The notes under the pieces: generated by a model
What the model was told of the DNA's origin: nothing
The model's database searches: none
The model's input: only the letters and a program-made list of their open reading frames with translations
Made by a program: the position numbers and the translations under genes
Source of the DNA: Platanthera guangdongensis
Taxonomy: Eukaryota > Streptophyta > Magnoliopsida > Asparagales > Orchidaceae
Reading direction: 5' to 3'
Length of the DNA: 64,000 nt
Assembly (NCBI GenBank): GCA_039583875.1
Contig: CM077162.1
Location: forward strand, 66,275,259 to 66,339,258
Part shown: positions 47,840-58,554 of the stretch, one piece after another
Layout of the letters: each line of letters starts with the position of its first letter
Position numbering within the stretch: the stretch's first letter is position 1

Positions 47840-48239
47840 TTTTATCTGCATTATTCCATCTCTCTAGTGGTATTCAATCTTTCATATGTTTTCTACATAT
47901 TATTGACTCTGTATGTATTATCAGATAAATAATAGATACTATATTCTGGTAGTATGTTTGGATGCTAACCTTGGTTACAGGTATATTTGAGTATGAATTA
48001 ATAGACTGAATTTCAAGAGTTGTTCTATTGTTTTGATCAATAGAAAGGCCTAGAAGGGCAAAGGAGTTAAGCTGAGTCTATCTTATCTATATCATTGAGA
48101 TCATTGAGATCATTGAGAAGATGCTGACAATACCTCTCTGTGTCAACGCTATCGTCGTGACGAGATAAATTCTTTAATCACAAATCATTCTTAATCGTTA
48201 GATCATTTATATATGATCACCCAAGGTGCGCGGCGCTTC

Positions 48240-48379
48240 ACTTTCTTTTGAACTAGATATATTAAAATATATATACATTAGCCAAAAGTTTACTTAAGGA
48301 CACAAAATCTCTAACCCTAGTAGACCATCAACATCGCTTTATCTCTCTCTACATTCTTATTGACTAAGTCTTCAGTCCA
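48240..48379 (+). promoter_or_regulatory. Promoter-like region before C env-like ORF
   Basis: TATA-like atatatataca near 48268-48280, then a leader with ctaaccctag and tctctctctac ending at the ATG at 48380, about 100 bp downstream. The layout matches that before A's env-like ORF. A threefold gagatcatt repeat lies at 48096-48118. Confidence 0.45.
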
Positions 48380-49328
48380 ATGGTGCCCAAACCTATGAAA
48401 ATCTTGTACAAAGGCTATGAAATAGTGAGATTTCGATTCAAGGATGCTCTCGGAGAGATCAAAGAAGTGATAAGAATGCTGGATGCCGCCAGATTAGACT
48501 TTCTTCTATCTGAGCCAAGCCCGATTCTGAAGGAAGAGGTATTAGAATTCTACTCCCATATCAAGATATCATCATCTGGAAAGTCCATTAAAAGCAAGAT
48601 AGGGGTTGTAAAGGTTAATATTAGTCCTCAAAAGAATTGCACAGAAATTTCACCTCCCATATACATATATAAAAGAAGACAAGGAGATTACGCAACAAGA
48701 GATAGTAGATGCATTGGACTAGTGTGAGTTTAGTGGAGAGAGGTATGGGTCTCTAGAAAGGAGGAATTTCAACCAAAGAGGAAAACTACTGGCATATATC
48801 ATTGGAAAGAACATTCTCTGTAAGACTGGATCCCATGATAAAATCTCCAAGCCCATGTTTGAATTGGTTACAAGAGTCATTCTATAGAATAAAACCAATT
48901 AGACCTTGTTGATATTCTAGAAACTCTTGAGCAGTCTTCAAGTACCTATCTTAGGTAGAATTCTTTCCTTATACCTGATCAATGCTTATCCTGAGCACTT
49001 AAATAAGAAATAAGAACTGAAAATTCATTGCATGAAAAGAATGGATATAAAGTCCTTGTAAAGATATACCAGGGTGCTGCTCAAAAGCTAAACTGAGAAG
49101 AACGAAGGTGGCTGTGGAATGATTCTTAATCTGATTCAGGGAGCAAAGATGCTGGTGACCAAGAGGATAATGATCCCATCCATAATCCCTACTTATCACC
49201 TTTTGATGGGGATGGATAAAATCTTCAGGATATAAGCATTCAAGTGAATCTTGATGAAGCTGATGCAAGTTCAGCTCTGGAAGTGGTTGCCCTGAAATTA
49301 GGCACAATACCAAAATAAAATATTTCAA
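48380..49328 (+). pseudogene. Element C env-like ORF, N-terminal part
   Basis: Starts MVPKPMKILYKGYEIVRFRF and aligns with the N-terminal domain of the A and F homologues (VLEFYSHIK, then KIGVVKVNIS). The first frame ends at 48727. After frameshifts further matches follow, such as a region like GKNILCKTGSHDKIS near 48800-48850. It is cut at 49329 by a gypsy foldback. The coiled-coil part resumes at 54119. No function is known. Confidence 0.75.
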
Positions 49329-49610
49329 CTAGATTCCACAGCTCACAACCGTGCTCAGGGCATCGACGCTGCAGTTCCGAGAATCTCTCCCACGCCTCGG
49401 ATAGCGTCTCATGGTCTAGTTGTCGGAAGGTCGCATTATCCCTCCAAGCATTCACTATCTTATCCACCGGTTGGAACTTTGTCATGAACATAGAGGACAA
49501 TGCCTCCCAAGTAGTAACAATCCCTGGAACAATAGTATGCAGCCAGGTCTTTGCCTTATCCCTCAGTGAGAACGGGAACAACCTCAGCTTCACAACGTCG
49601 TTAGAAATTC

Positions 49611-49790
49611 CAGCGATGGCGTTGTAGCGAAATTAATAAATATAATATAATATTATAATTATTAGATTATTGTCGCGGCGATGGAGTTGTAGCGAAATTA
49701 TTTTCACGACGATGGCGTTGTAGCATCGATGGTGTTATAGCAAAATAATTGTCACGACGATGGCATTGTATCGCCGATGGCGTGCATCGA
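49611..49790 (+). repeat. Imperfect repeat in gypsy LTR-like DNA
   Basis: Four to five diverged copies of a phrase like gcgatggcgttgtagcgaaatta, about 36-45 bp apart, in what is probably the LTR upstream of the primer-binding site at 50409. Confidence 0.6.
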
Positions 49791-50408
49791 AATTATTGTT
49801 GCGGCATCATCCATCCGAGTCTCCAAACGTACGGTTGCGGCAACGATCAACATAATGCATGGACCCGACATCGCCATGGAGCTCGCCAAAGAACTCGTAA
49901 GCACCATCTGCAACGTCATCACAAACAAATGGCGGGACATCATCGCCACCAATCAAACAGTCACGATCATCACGAGCAAATGGTGGGACAATGTCTCCAT
50001 CAGCATGTCTAAGTATTGATATATTTTAGTTCTGGATTCTGTTGTTGAACTTCAGATTTTCTCTTGTTTAAGTTGTGATTGTGTCGTTCTAGCGATTACT
50101 AGAAGCGTGTGTTGCGAAGAGGTGCTTGTGACCCTCATTAAAAAGCCTATCCATCTTCCTTATTGCTATCTTGAGTAATATGCCAAAGTGACGTGGTGAC
50201 AACGACCTGCAATAGTTTTCTTATTGTTGTTAACTTAGGAATTCAAATAAAAAACCCCCCTTTGGTTACTTTCCTGCTTGCAATCCCTTTTTCATATAGT
50301 GAAATCACACTCCCTACTTGCACTCCTCGAGAGATCGATATCCAGGGATTCAACTCCTCATATTATTACTTGACTACGATCGGTATGCTTGCCATCGCAT
50401 CAAGTTTT

Positions 50409-50426
50409 TGGCGCAGTTGCCGGGGA
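50409..50426 (+). other. Gypsy (Athila/Tat-type) primer-binding site
   Basis: TGGCGCAGTTGCCGGGGA differs by one base from the TGGCGCCGTTGCCGGGGA site typical of Athila/Tat/Ogre gypsy elements. The preceding LTR would end with CA at 50402. Confidence 0.85.
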
Positions 50427-50507
50427 GTGCAACCGTTGTGTGTGTTTTTCTTTTGAAAAAAGTTTGCAAGTATTGTTGGTATTTTTGAAATAATTCTTTT
50501 ATGTTGT

Positions 50508-51177
50508 ATGACAGATCCCAACTCAGGTGAAAGGGTTGAAGATCTTGTGGTTGAGCTAGAAATTACACGTGCGAGGCGAGCTCGCCTGCGTGCTGCTGCT
50601 GCTGAAGAAGGAATGGAGAATAATGGCCTAGGAGGAAATGGCGAAGGAGAATGGGTTGTTGCTAGCCAAGAGGTGGTCCAGCCACGCATTATGACAATGC
50701 GTGATTTCACAACCCCGACTACAGGAAGTGTTTACCCTGGCTTCGGGCTGGCCATCGTAAACAACCACTTTGAGATAAAACCCGGCATCCGGAATATGAT
50801 CAGGAATAATACGCAATTCTCTGGATTGCCAAGTGAGGACCCGCAGCTCCATCTGGTGGAGTTCTCGGAGATTTGTGGCACTTTTTAGTATGTTGGAATT
50901 TCTGACGACATTGTGAAGCTGAGGTTGTTCCCGTTCTCGCTGAGGGACAAGGCAAAGACCTGGCTGCATACTATTGTTCCAGGGATTGCTACTACTTGGG
51001 AGGCATTATCCTCTATGTTCATGACAAAGTTCCACCCGGTGGATAAGATAGTGAATGCTTGGAGGGATAATGCAACCTTCTTACAACTAGACCATGAGAC
51101 GCTATCCGAGGCGTGGGAGAGATTCTCGGAACTGCAACGTCGATTCCCTAAGCACGGTTGTGAGTCGTGGAATCTAG
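50508..51177 (+). pseudogene. gag: Gypsy (Athila/Tat-like) gag, truncated, one stop
   Basis: Starts MTDPNSGERVEDL about 80 bases after the primer-binding site. A TAG at 50886-50888 interrupts the frame, which continues into the gag core (LRLFPFSLRDKAKTWLH, ITTWEALSS-like FMTKF, LSEAWERFSELQRR), typical of Athila-type gag. It ends at the outer edge of the foldback, so the last third of gag and all of pol are missing. Confidence 0.82.
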
Positions 51178-52196
51178 CTGATGAGCCTAAGTTCAAGAGA
51201 AGTCCAGTGCTCCAGCTGAAGGGGATTTTGCTGGAGAAGAGAAGATTGATTCTTTGGAAGATTTCCTGATGGACTTGATTTGAGTTGAAAGATCCCTTCT
51301 AACTTACTTGATGGAATTATCAATGTAGTGCTCCAACTGTCTTCTTTGATCATCTAGCAGAACCTTCAGTTGAGCAAGGAATGTAAGTGACATCTATTCA
51401 GCTTGATGAGATGTACCTTGTTCACATACATCTTCATCTCTTTCCCTAATAACTATTCTTACTTCTGAGTCAGCCATCATATACTCAAAGGAATGAGCAT
51501 CAGCATGGACACCAGCAGTAGCAGTGTTACCCTAGTTAGACACAATGGAGTCTATGGTATACACTATTTATAGAGCTGGTATTTAAGAGTAAAACTCCCC
51601 CTCAACCTCAGCACTGTCCTTAGGGACATCTTGGTCTTCTACAATAATGATCAGAATATCTTCTTCGATTATCACATGAGCTTTCTCATCAAGATTCTAA
51701 TTTATTCTGTTCTGAAGAGTTTCTAGGAAGGAGTCAAGCTTGTCCAACATGGATAGAACTTGCTCCCCCTCAACATGTGCAACCATCTGGGATGTTTCCC
51801 CCTCAATATCTGTGACCATCTGGGGAGTCTCCCCATCAATGTTCGCACAAATATTTTCTACTACCTATCTAGTTAGTATTGTAGATTTTTAGCTGTAATC
51901 TCTTCAGATTGAGACTCAGCCAGTAAAGTTCTTTCTACAAGTTTAGAGGAAATTGAAACCTGAGCATTGATATCCCTTCTTATCTCCTTAGTAGGCTCAG
52001 ACAGTTGGGGATCATGTGGCTCTTCCTCACTTTTCTTAGAAGAATGACTTTCTGTGCTGTCTTCAGTTACCCGGACAACTTTCTTTTTATTCTTCTCAAC
52101 TGTCTGTTGATGTCGTAATTGAACTTTGTCCCACCTATCAAACATCTTAGAGTCCATTTTTCTAATGTGGTGAATCTTTGTCCCTAGCCTTTCACA
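51178..52196 (-). pseudogene. Element D env-like fragment, joined to gag
   Basis: On the minus strand it begins with sequence like HHIRKMDSKMFDRWDK, which aligns with HMRRMDMRIFSRCDK in A's env-like ORF, continues through an acidic linker and ends in a coiled-coil piece (DDQRRQLEHYIDNS, STQIKSIR) before the foldback. The N-terminal env domain and all of pol are missing: upstream sequence is gag, so a deletion of several kb fused gag to env-like DNA. Several stops. Confidence 0.78.
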
Positions 52197-53660
52197 TCAT
52201 CATTAGATTCTAATCCATCATCCCCACTGGATGTAGTGGATGCTTCAGAGTATGAGCTAGTATCATAGATAGAAGGAGAGTTAGGGAGAGAATGTACCTC
52301 ACCAGGAACAGAATTGTCCTGATTGTCTTCAGTTAGAGCCATGAGGCCGAATTCATCATCCTATTCAAAGTCACTCACAATAGAGAATAGTAAAGCTCTT
52401 ATGCCAGGTGAAATAGTTGGCTTATCAGCCTCCTCTTCAATAAAAATGAGACCAATATAGGCCTCTTCTTCCTCTGATTCTGAAGACTCAGAATAACTAT
52501 TTGATAAGCTGATTTTCTTCTTGGCCAAGAAGCTATTTTCAGTCTTCTTGCCCTTATAGTGCTTCTTATCATCAGATTTCTTGTGCTCCTTCCTCTTAAT
52601 TGGACAACCAACAATGACATGTCCACTCCCATTACAACAATAACAAATAACATTAGTCTTAATGTGTTTATTCTGCTTAGAGTCATACCTTTCCCAAGAG
52701 GGGTCTTTTCTGGACTTGTCCTTGCTGGAATAAAGCTTTCTTGAAGTGGATCTTGAAGAGCACTTGTTCTTCCACTGTCTTCTTTTGCTCAATATTTTCT
52801 TGAATTGTTTGGAGAATAATGTTAGTTCTTCATCAGATAATTCATTGCATGAGGAGCTGGGATTTGAACTCTCAAACTTTAAAACTCTCCTTGGCGGAGA
52901 AGGAGTCTTTTCTCTACTCCTCCTTGTTGCTTCAGCTTTGAAGGCCATAACCTTATCTTTGTTGAGAGTTTTGGCAGCATCATCTTCTGCCCTTCTGGAG
53001 TTCAGCTGCATCCCATGAGACAGAAGCTTCCCAAACAGGTTTTGAAGCATAGTGTTGGCCAAGTTGCCAACCTCTCTAAGGGCACAGATCTTGATATCCC
53101 ACTCCTTGTTGAGAGGTCTCAAGAACTTGTCATTTAGCTCATTGTTTGTGAACTGTCTGCCATAAGTGATTAGACTATTCAATATCATGAAGAAATTTTC
53201 ATAGCAATCAACTATAGAATATTTCTTGCCTTGTTTGAAGGCCTCATACTACTGATTCAGGAGCGATTTCCTGTCATCCCTCACCTCATCCATCCCTTCC
53301 ATGTATACTATCAGAGAATCCCACATCTCTTTAGCTGTTTTCCAGTGGACCAAGTTCTGGAATATGGAGTCATCTATGACACTAACAATAATGTTTTGAG
53401 CCCTCTTATCCATAGTTGCTAGAATGACTTCTTCCTTGGTCATTTCAGTATATTTCTTGGGTGTCTGGATATTATCATTTATAGCAGAGACCTTCATGAA
53501 AATGAAATATCCCTCTTGAACTGTTATAAATATCCTAGGGTCCGAGGCTTCCATAAATAGCCTTATCCTTTCCTTCCAGATTCCAAAATTTTCCTTTCTA
53601 TATATAGGAAGTTTCATAGAGCTCAACTCCTTATGGTTCTCAGCTGAACCATAGAGATAA
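52197..53660 (-). pseudogene. gag: Element D gag, broken
   Basis: Two open blocks on the minus strand: about 53626-53249 (MKLPIYRKENFGIW, RLFMEASDPR, DKRAQNIIVSVIDD) and 53188-52361 (NDKFLRPLNKEWD, Lys-rich middle, one knuckle CYCCNGSGHVIVGC, acidic part). A short gap and stop separate them. The expected start codon near 53650 is out of frame. The second knuckle is lost to the deletion. Homologous to A gag throughout. Confidence 0.85.
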
Positions 53661-53730
53661 TCTTTTGCTACTCTTAGATATCTGTTCAGACTGTTAAGTC
53701 CTTTTTGAATAACCTCACTTTGATACGACT

Positions 53731-54118
53731 TGAAAGTCTTTGTTTAAGAGTAGCTACACACTTAAAGAGGGGGGTGAATAGTAATGTTTAACTCTTTTTG
53801 ATTCTTTTGTGCCTAGGTCCAGTTGTGTGTTAGATTTTGTTTTTAGCTTTTAAGAGACACCACAATACACAAGAGTTTATAGTGGTTCCCCTATCTAGGG
53901 TACATCCACTTTGCCCATCCACCTATCTAGAAGTGAGTTAGATTTAGCTAACTTCTCCTTTTACTTGACTCCTTGAGCTTACACCTCAGATCCCACAGGA
54001 TCCTACACCTTAGAGTGAAGCTCACTCCTACAATTCAGAGTACAAAAACTCCTACATCAGTTTGAGTAGCCCTACACTCAGAGATTCACAGATCTCCTAC
54101 CTCAGATCCTAAATAGGA
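53731..54118 (-). mobile_element. Element D 5' LTR fragment (3' end only)
   Basis: Next to a mutated primer-binding site (minus strand tcGTATCAAAG, 53719-53728). It contains the AGTGG/CCACT block (53880-53911) and a hairpin array (53960-54118) with units GATCCT-att-AGGATC, GAGAT-ctgtga-ATCTC, GAGT-ttttgt-ACTC, GAGTGA-gct-TCACTC and GATCC-tgt-GGGATC. The fragment stops exactly where the array begins; everything upstream is missing. Confidence 0.8.
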
Positions 54119-54393
54119 TCCTCACCTCCATGAAAGCTCCACTAGATGTGCAAGCTACATCTTTTAAGTCATACAAAGATGAGTCAGTTAAATGTATGAA
54201 AGTTGAAATTTTGTCAGAAGTCCAAAAGGTCAAAGTAGAAATCTTGGATGATCTAGATTTTCTGAAAGGTGATACTGCACATATAAGAGCACAAATCACA
54301 AAGTGGTTTGATAAATCAACAAGAACAGTGCACTAGAATGTTAAGATGCTAACCTCAATAGATGAAAGCCTGAGGCTAACTATACAGGATATT
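54119..54393 (+). pseudogene. Element C env-like ORF, coiled-coil piece
   Basis: Open for 68 codons from 54130, charged and coiled-coil-like (VEILSEVQKVKVEILDD, FLKGDTAHIRAQITKW), resembling the coiled-coil part of A's env-like ORF (FHKGGNAVVY...KIKAQV). It lies on the same strand as 48380-49328 and is cut by element E at 54394, so it is best read as the continuation of C's ORF. Confidence 0.6.
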
Positions 54394-54537
54394 TGTTGGG
54401 TACATTGGAATATATGTACCTGATTTGAAGAAGCCTCACCCTACTCAATGATATACATCAAGGTGTATTTGATGTGCTTTGAGTTTCTTTGTGTAGGTTA
54501 AGTAACTGCAGGTTTACAGAAAACGTTTCTAAGTCCA

Positions 54538-55385
54538 TGTGTCGACACCCAGAAGAAAAGTGTCGACACTTAAGAAGGCTTGTGTAGACACCTAGAGAAG
54601 CTGTGTCGACACTTGGAGTAATTGTGTCGACACCAGGAATGCATAGTCGACACCAGAAGGAAAGTGTCGACACATACAGGCAGTGTCGACACACAATGAA
54701 GAATGTCTAAAGAATCAGTGTCGACACCTAGAAGCAGTGTCGACACCCAGAGGAACTTTGTCGACATCAAAAGTGTCGACACTAGGAGGCTGTGTCGACA
54801 CTCAGCAAAAATTCAACAAAGTTCAAGTACAAGTGTCGACACTACGAGGCTGTGTCGACACTCAGCAAAACTTCAACAAAGTTCAAGTACAAGTGTTGAC
54901 ACTACGAGGATGTGTCGACACTCAGCAAAACATCAACAAAGATCAAGTACAAGTGTCGACACAAAGAAGATGTGTCGACACTCAGCAAAAGTCTCAACAC
55001 ATGAAGAATGTGTCGACACAAAGAAGATGTGTCGACACTCAGCAAAAGTCTCAACACATGAAGAATGTGTCGACACAAAGGAGATGTGTCGACACTCAGC
55101 AAAAGCTTCAACACAGAAGGCATGTGTCGACACTTAGCAAGTTTCAACACAAGAAGATGTGTCGACACAAAGGAGTTGTGTCGACACCTAGCAGAAATCA
55201 ACTAAGTATTGAAGAAGAAGGACTTGTGTCAACACACATTATCAGTGTCGACACATTCTGAAGAAGCAGTGTCGAGAAGTAGTTTCTACAACACAAGGAG
55301 TTGTGTTGACACCATGAAGGCTAGTGTCGACACTTAGTCTACTTGTGTCGACACTTGGTCTATTTGTGTCGACACTTAAAGACTA
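54538..55385 (+). repeat. GTGTCGACAC array with 57-60 bp tandem units, element E
   Basis: About 30 copies of the palindrome. Between about 54780 and 55110 they are arranged in pairs within tandem units of about 60 bp (with aacttcaacaaagttcaagt) and then about 57 bp (with gtctcaacacatgaagaat). Frames across it are translations of the repeat and are not genes. Confidence 0.92.
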
Positions 55386-55920
55386 TCTGTCTCGACACTT
55401 TCAGGCAGTGACAGAGTTTTCAAGAAGTGACTGGATGACTTGATAGCTGCCATTTCAACCGGTCAATTGCTACTGTCAGAGTTGTCAGAAGTTAGTTAGA
55501 AACCGGATCAGCTGGTCACCATGAAGAAAGCCTATATAAAGGCTTATTCCTTCAGCAGAAGGAGATTGATAGAAGAGAGAACATAACAATCAATGAAGTG
55601 AGAAACAACAAACTAGAAGAAGACCTTCAAGTGAAGATCTAAGTAGTTGGAGAGAGAAAGCTCCTTCTAAGAAGACAGCTATTGAACCAGGCTGATAAAG
55701 AAAGTTTCAGATTGAGATCTGATTCTCAAGTCAGCAATTGATCGAAGATCATCTGCATACAGATTAAACCCTACTGTGTTCTAATTCAAGAAGCTTTGAA
55801 GAAAGCCAAGGGAGGTGGATTTCGGCAAAGTTCTTTCAAAAACTCATCAAGAAACCAGTCAACTCAACTTTCTCAATCAGAGTTGTGGTTATTAATCCTT
55901 GTATTTTTTATTTTCTGTAG

Positions 55921-56175
55921 GATCCTAAGGGATCTGAGTTGTAAGCCTATATTTATAAAGGCTGAGTGGTAGGGCTTGTGTGCCTGAGTGTAGGAGATAT
56001 ATTTCTCTGAGTGTAGGCCTTGTTGAAGGCTGAGTGTAGGCCTTGTTGAAGGCTGAGTGTAGGTCTTGGTGAATACTGAGTGGTAGAGCTTTTGTGCCTG
56101 AGTTGTAGGAGTGGGATCACTCTGAGTTGTAGGAACCTATTTGGGGTTCTGAGCTGTAAGATCTGTGGATCTGAG
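55921..56175 (+). repeat. Hairpin array in E LTR
   Basis: Units include GATCC-taag-GGATC, AGCCT-atatttata-AGGCT, GAGA-tatatt-TCTC, GCCTT-gttg-AAGGC twice, GAGT-gggatc-ACTC, GAACC-tatttgg-GGTTC and AGATC-tgtg-GATCT, with linkers ctgagtgtagg or ctgagttgtagg. It follows a 3' splice-like TTTTCTGTAG. Confidence 0.9.
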
Positions 56176-56435
56176 AAGTAGTGGAGAAGTTAGGCCGAAT
56201 CTAGTACACTACTAGATAGGCGAAGGGGGAAAGTGGATGTACCCAGACCTTGGGGAACCACTATAAATCCTGTGTGCTCTCTGTGATTGTATGCTTGTGT
56301 GATTGCTGTGTTATCTGTGCTGAATTGCTTGAAGAATTGCATATAATTCTGTGTTTCTGCCATAAAAGTTAAAAAAAAGATTAAGTGCACCTATTCACCC
56401 CCCCTCTAGGTTGTTTAGGCACTAGTTCTTTCAAG

Positions 56436-56447
56436 TGGTATCAGAGC
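56436..56447 (+). other. Primer-binding site of element E
   Basis: TGGTATCAGAGC, fully matching the initiator tRNA-Met end, two bases after the LTR. Confidence 0.95.
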
Positions 56448-56523
56448 CAGGTTCCTCAAAAAGGACATAACAGTCTGGGTAAAGATCTTGTAGGTAGAAT
56501 CAGCATAATCAAGAATCAAGAAA

Positions 56524-58554
56524 ATGAGTTCAAATGAGAATCACAAAGAGCTAGGATCCATGAAGTTGCCAATCTGCAGAAAGGAGATCTTTGGCATTTG
56601 GAAAGAAAGGGTTAGACTTTTTATGGAAGCCTCAGACCCAAGAATTTATATTACTGTTAAAGAAGGGTCATATGTGCCAATGAAAGTATATGTTCTAGAT
56701 GCCAATCAGAGAACACCCAAAGACTATTCAAAAATGACCAAGGATGAAATAATTCTGGCCACTAGGGCCCAGAATATTATTGTAAGTGCAATTGATGATG
56801 CCACATTTTAGAATCTGATTTCTTGTAAAACATCAAAAGAAATGTGGGACACACTGATAGTCTATATGGAAGGATCAGAAGAGGTAAGACAAGACAGGAA
56901 GTCTTTATTAAATCAAGAGTATGAAAGCTTCAGACAAGGCAGGTCTGATAGCATAACTGAATGCTACAAGAAATTCTATAGGATAGTCAATGAATTGATG
57001 TCCTATGGAAGAGAGTTCAGCAATTATGAATTGAATGATAAGTTCTTAAGATCCCTGACAAAGGACTGGGATACTAAGATTTGTGTCATAAGGGAAATGG
57101 CCAAACTAGCTGATATACCTCCTCCAACATTGTTTCGAAAACTGTTATCTTATGAGATGCAGTTAATGGTAAGGAAGGAGGAAGAAAAGACTACTAGGGT
57201 GTAGCACAAAGAAAGAGCTGTGGCCTTCAAGACTGAAGCCACTAAGAAATATAGAAGCAAGTCTCCATCTTCACCACAAATAGTTGCTGAGACAGTATCA
57301 GATACTTCAGATAGCAAGAAGACAGAAAGCGGTGAAAGTGATGAAGACTTTGCTGCATTTACTAGGCACTTTCAGAAGTTTCTAAAGAAAAAGCAGTGGA
57401 GGTCCAATCCATCCACTTCACAGACAAAAGATGACTACTACCAGAAAAGGAAGTCATCAAGGAATGACATGAGAATGTCCAAGTCTAATAAAACTACATC
57501 CTCAAAGATAGTATGTTATTGTTGTAATAGACAAGGACATGTAATAGCTGATTGTCCAGAAAAGAGGAAAGAGTCAACTGACAAGAAGAAGACAGAGCTC
57601 AAGGTCAAAAAGGAAAGGTCCTTTGTTGCTAAGAAGGATAAAAGTCTGACTGATATGTCATCTTCAGAAACAGACTCAGAAGCTGAAGCCTATATTGGCT
57701 TGTTTGCTGAAGAAGAAGAAAATGAGTTCATGCAGCTAATGAACTCAATTTATGAGCAGGAGGACATTCAGTGCAAGGGACTGATGGCCTTATCAGAAGG
57801 AGACAAAATTCAGGATCAGCCTGGACCTAGTCAGGTACAAAATTATTCTTCAAGTTCAATTTCTAGTGCTAGATCAGAATCAGATACATCAGCATCAAGT
57901 GATGTGAGTGGATCTGAATCTGAAGGAGACATTCATCAGTTAATTGATGAATATAGAGTATTGTTGTAGGCTTTGAAGAAAAGCAAACTCTTGGCCAAGA
58001 CTCAGGCTAAGGAGATTGCTAGTCTTAAAGTGGCTGCAACAGATTTTGACAAGTTATTAGATCAGAAATTAAATGAAATAGCCAGACTGAAGAATATTAC
58101 AGTTATTCAGATGGGGACTATTACATTTAAAAATGATCAAATTAGAAATCTGGAGATTAGTCTTCAAAAGGAGAGAGATATTGTTGCAAGTTTTTCTAAA
58201 CCAAAATCTGTTATACCTTTGATAGATGAGTTTGTCCCTCATAAGGGTAAAACTGGATTGGGGTTTACTAAACCTGCCAGGACAGTACAGTCCAAGTCTA
58301 AGGGCAAATCCCCAGTACTCAACAAGAAGCCTGCTGTAGATAAAACAGCCAGGGTTGTACCTAAACAAAGGTACAACAGATTTGAGTGCTGGTGTTGTGG
58401 CAAGGTAGGCCACTTTGCCATAGATTGTTGGCATAATTCAAGTGCCAAAGTGAGTAGCAAACTGCCTGCTAGAAAATCTACAGGTAATTTTGTTAAGAAT
58501 CAGACTAACTTGCACCAAGGACCCAAGAATTATTTGGGTTCTAAGGTTAAGTAA
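56524..58554 (+). pseudogene. gag: Element E gag, three in-frame TAG stops
   Basis: One continuous frame from MSSNENHKELGSMKLP to LGSKVK, homologous to A's gag along its whole length. TAG stops lie at 56809, 57202 and 57967; A has Gln at the first and third positions. About three codons (DKR of the conserved MDKRAQ block) are lost near 56760. Both zinc knuckles are intact (CYCCNRQGHVIADC and CWCCGKVGHFAIDC). It ends in a TAA (58552-58554), followed by the splice-like site TTTTGCAG/GTGAGT (58559-58572). Confidence 0.92.

Larger units (their letters stand above)
49329..51177. mobile_element. Gypsy-derived foldback structure with 285-bp inverted arms
   Basis: Left arm 49329-49613 and right arm 50894-51177 are inverted copies, about 93-95% alike by eye, both starting ctagattccac at the outer end. 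Both arms encode the same piece of a gypsy gag (KLRLFPFSLRDKAKTWLH...). The spacer holds LTR-like DNA, a tRNA-Asp-type primer-binding site and the gag start, which belong with the right arm. The left arm is an extra inverted copy of gag. No target duplication could be recognised. Confidence 0.75.
54394..56433 (+). mobile_element. 5' LTR of element E
   Basis: 2040 bp, same family as A's LTR. Starts TGTTGGGTACATTGG and ends ttctttca, followed by a primer-binding site. Contains the GTGTCGACAC array (54538-55385), TATA box ctatataaagg (about 55543), leader, pyrimidine-rich TTTTATTTTCTGTAG, hairpin array (55921-56175), AGTGG/CCACTATAAAT block (56231-56268) and C-tract box (about 56395-56411). Predicted target duplication is atatt; the other end is outside the window. 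Confidence 0.93.

Noticed and set aside
54683..55261. Open frame of 192 codons rich in SVDT and CRH phrases
   Set aside because: It is a translation of the GTGTCGACAC array and its tandem units, upstream of the LTR TATA box; other frames are open too.
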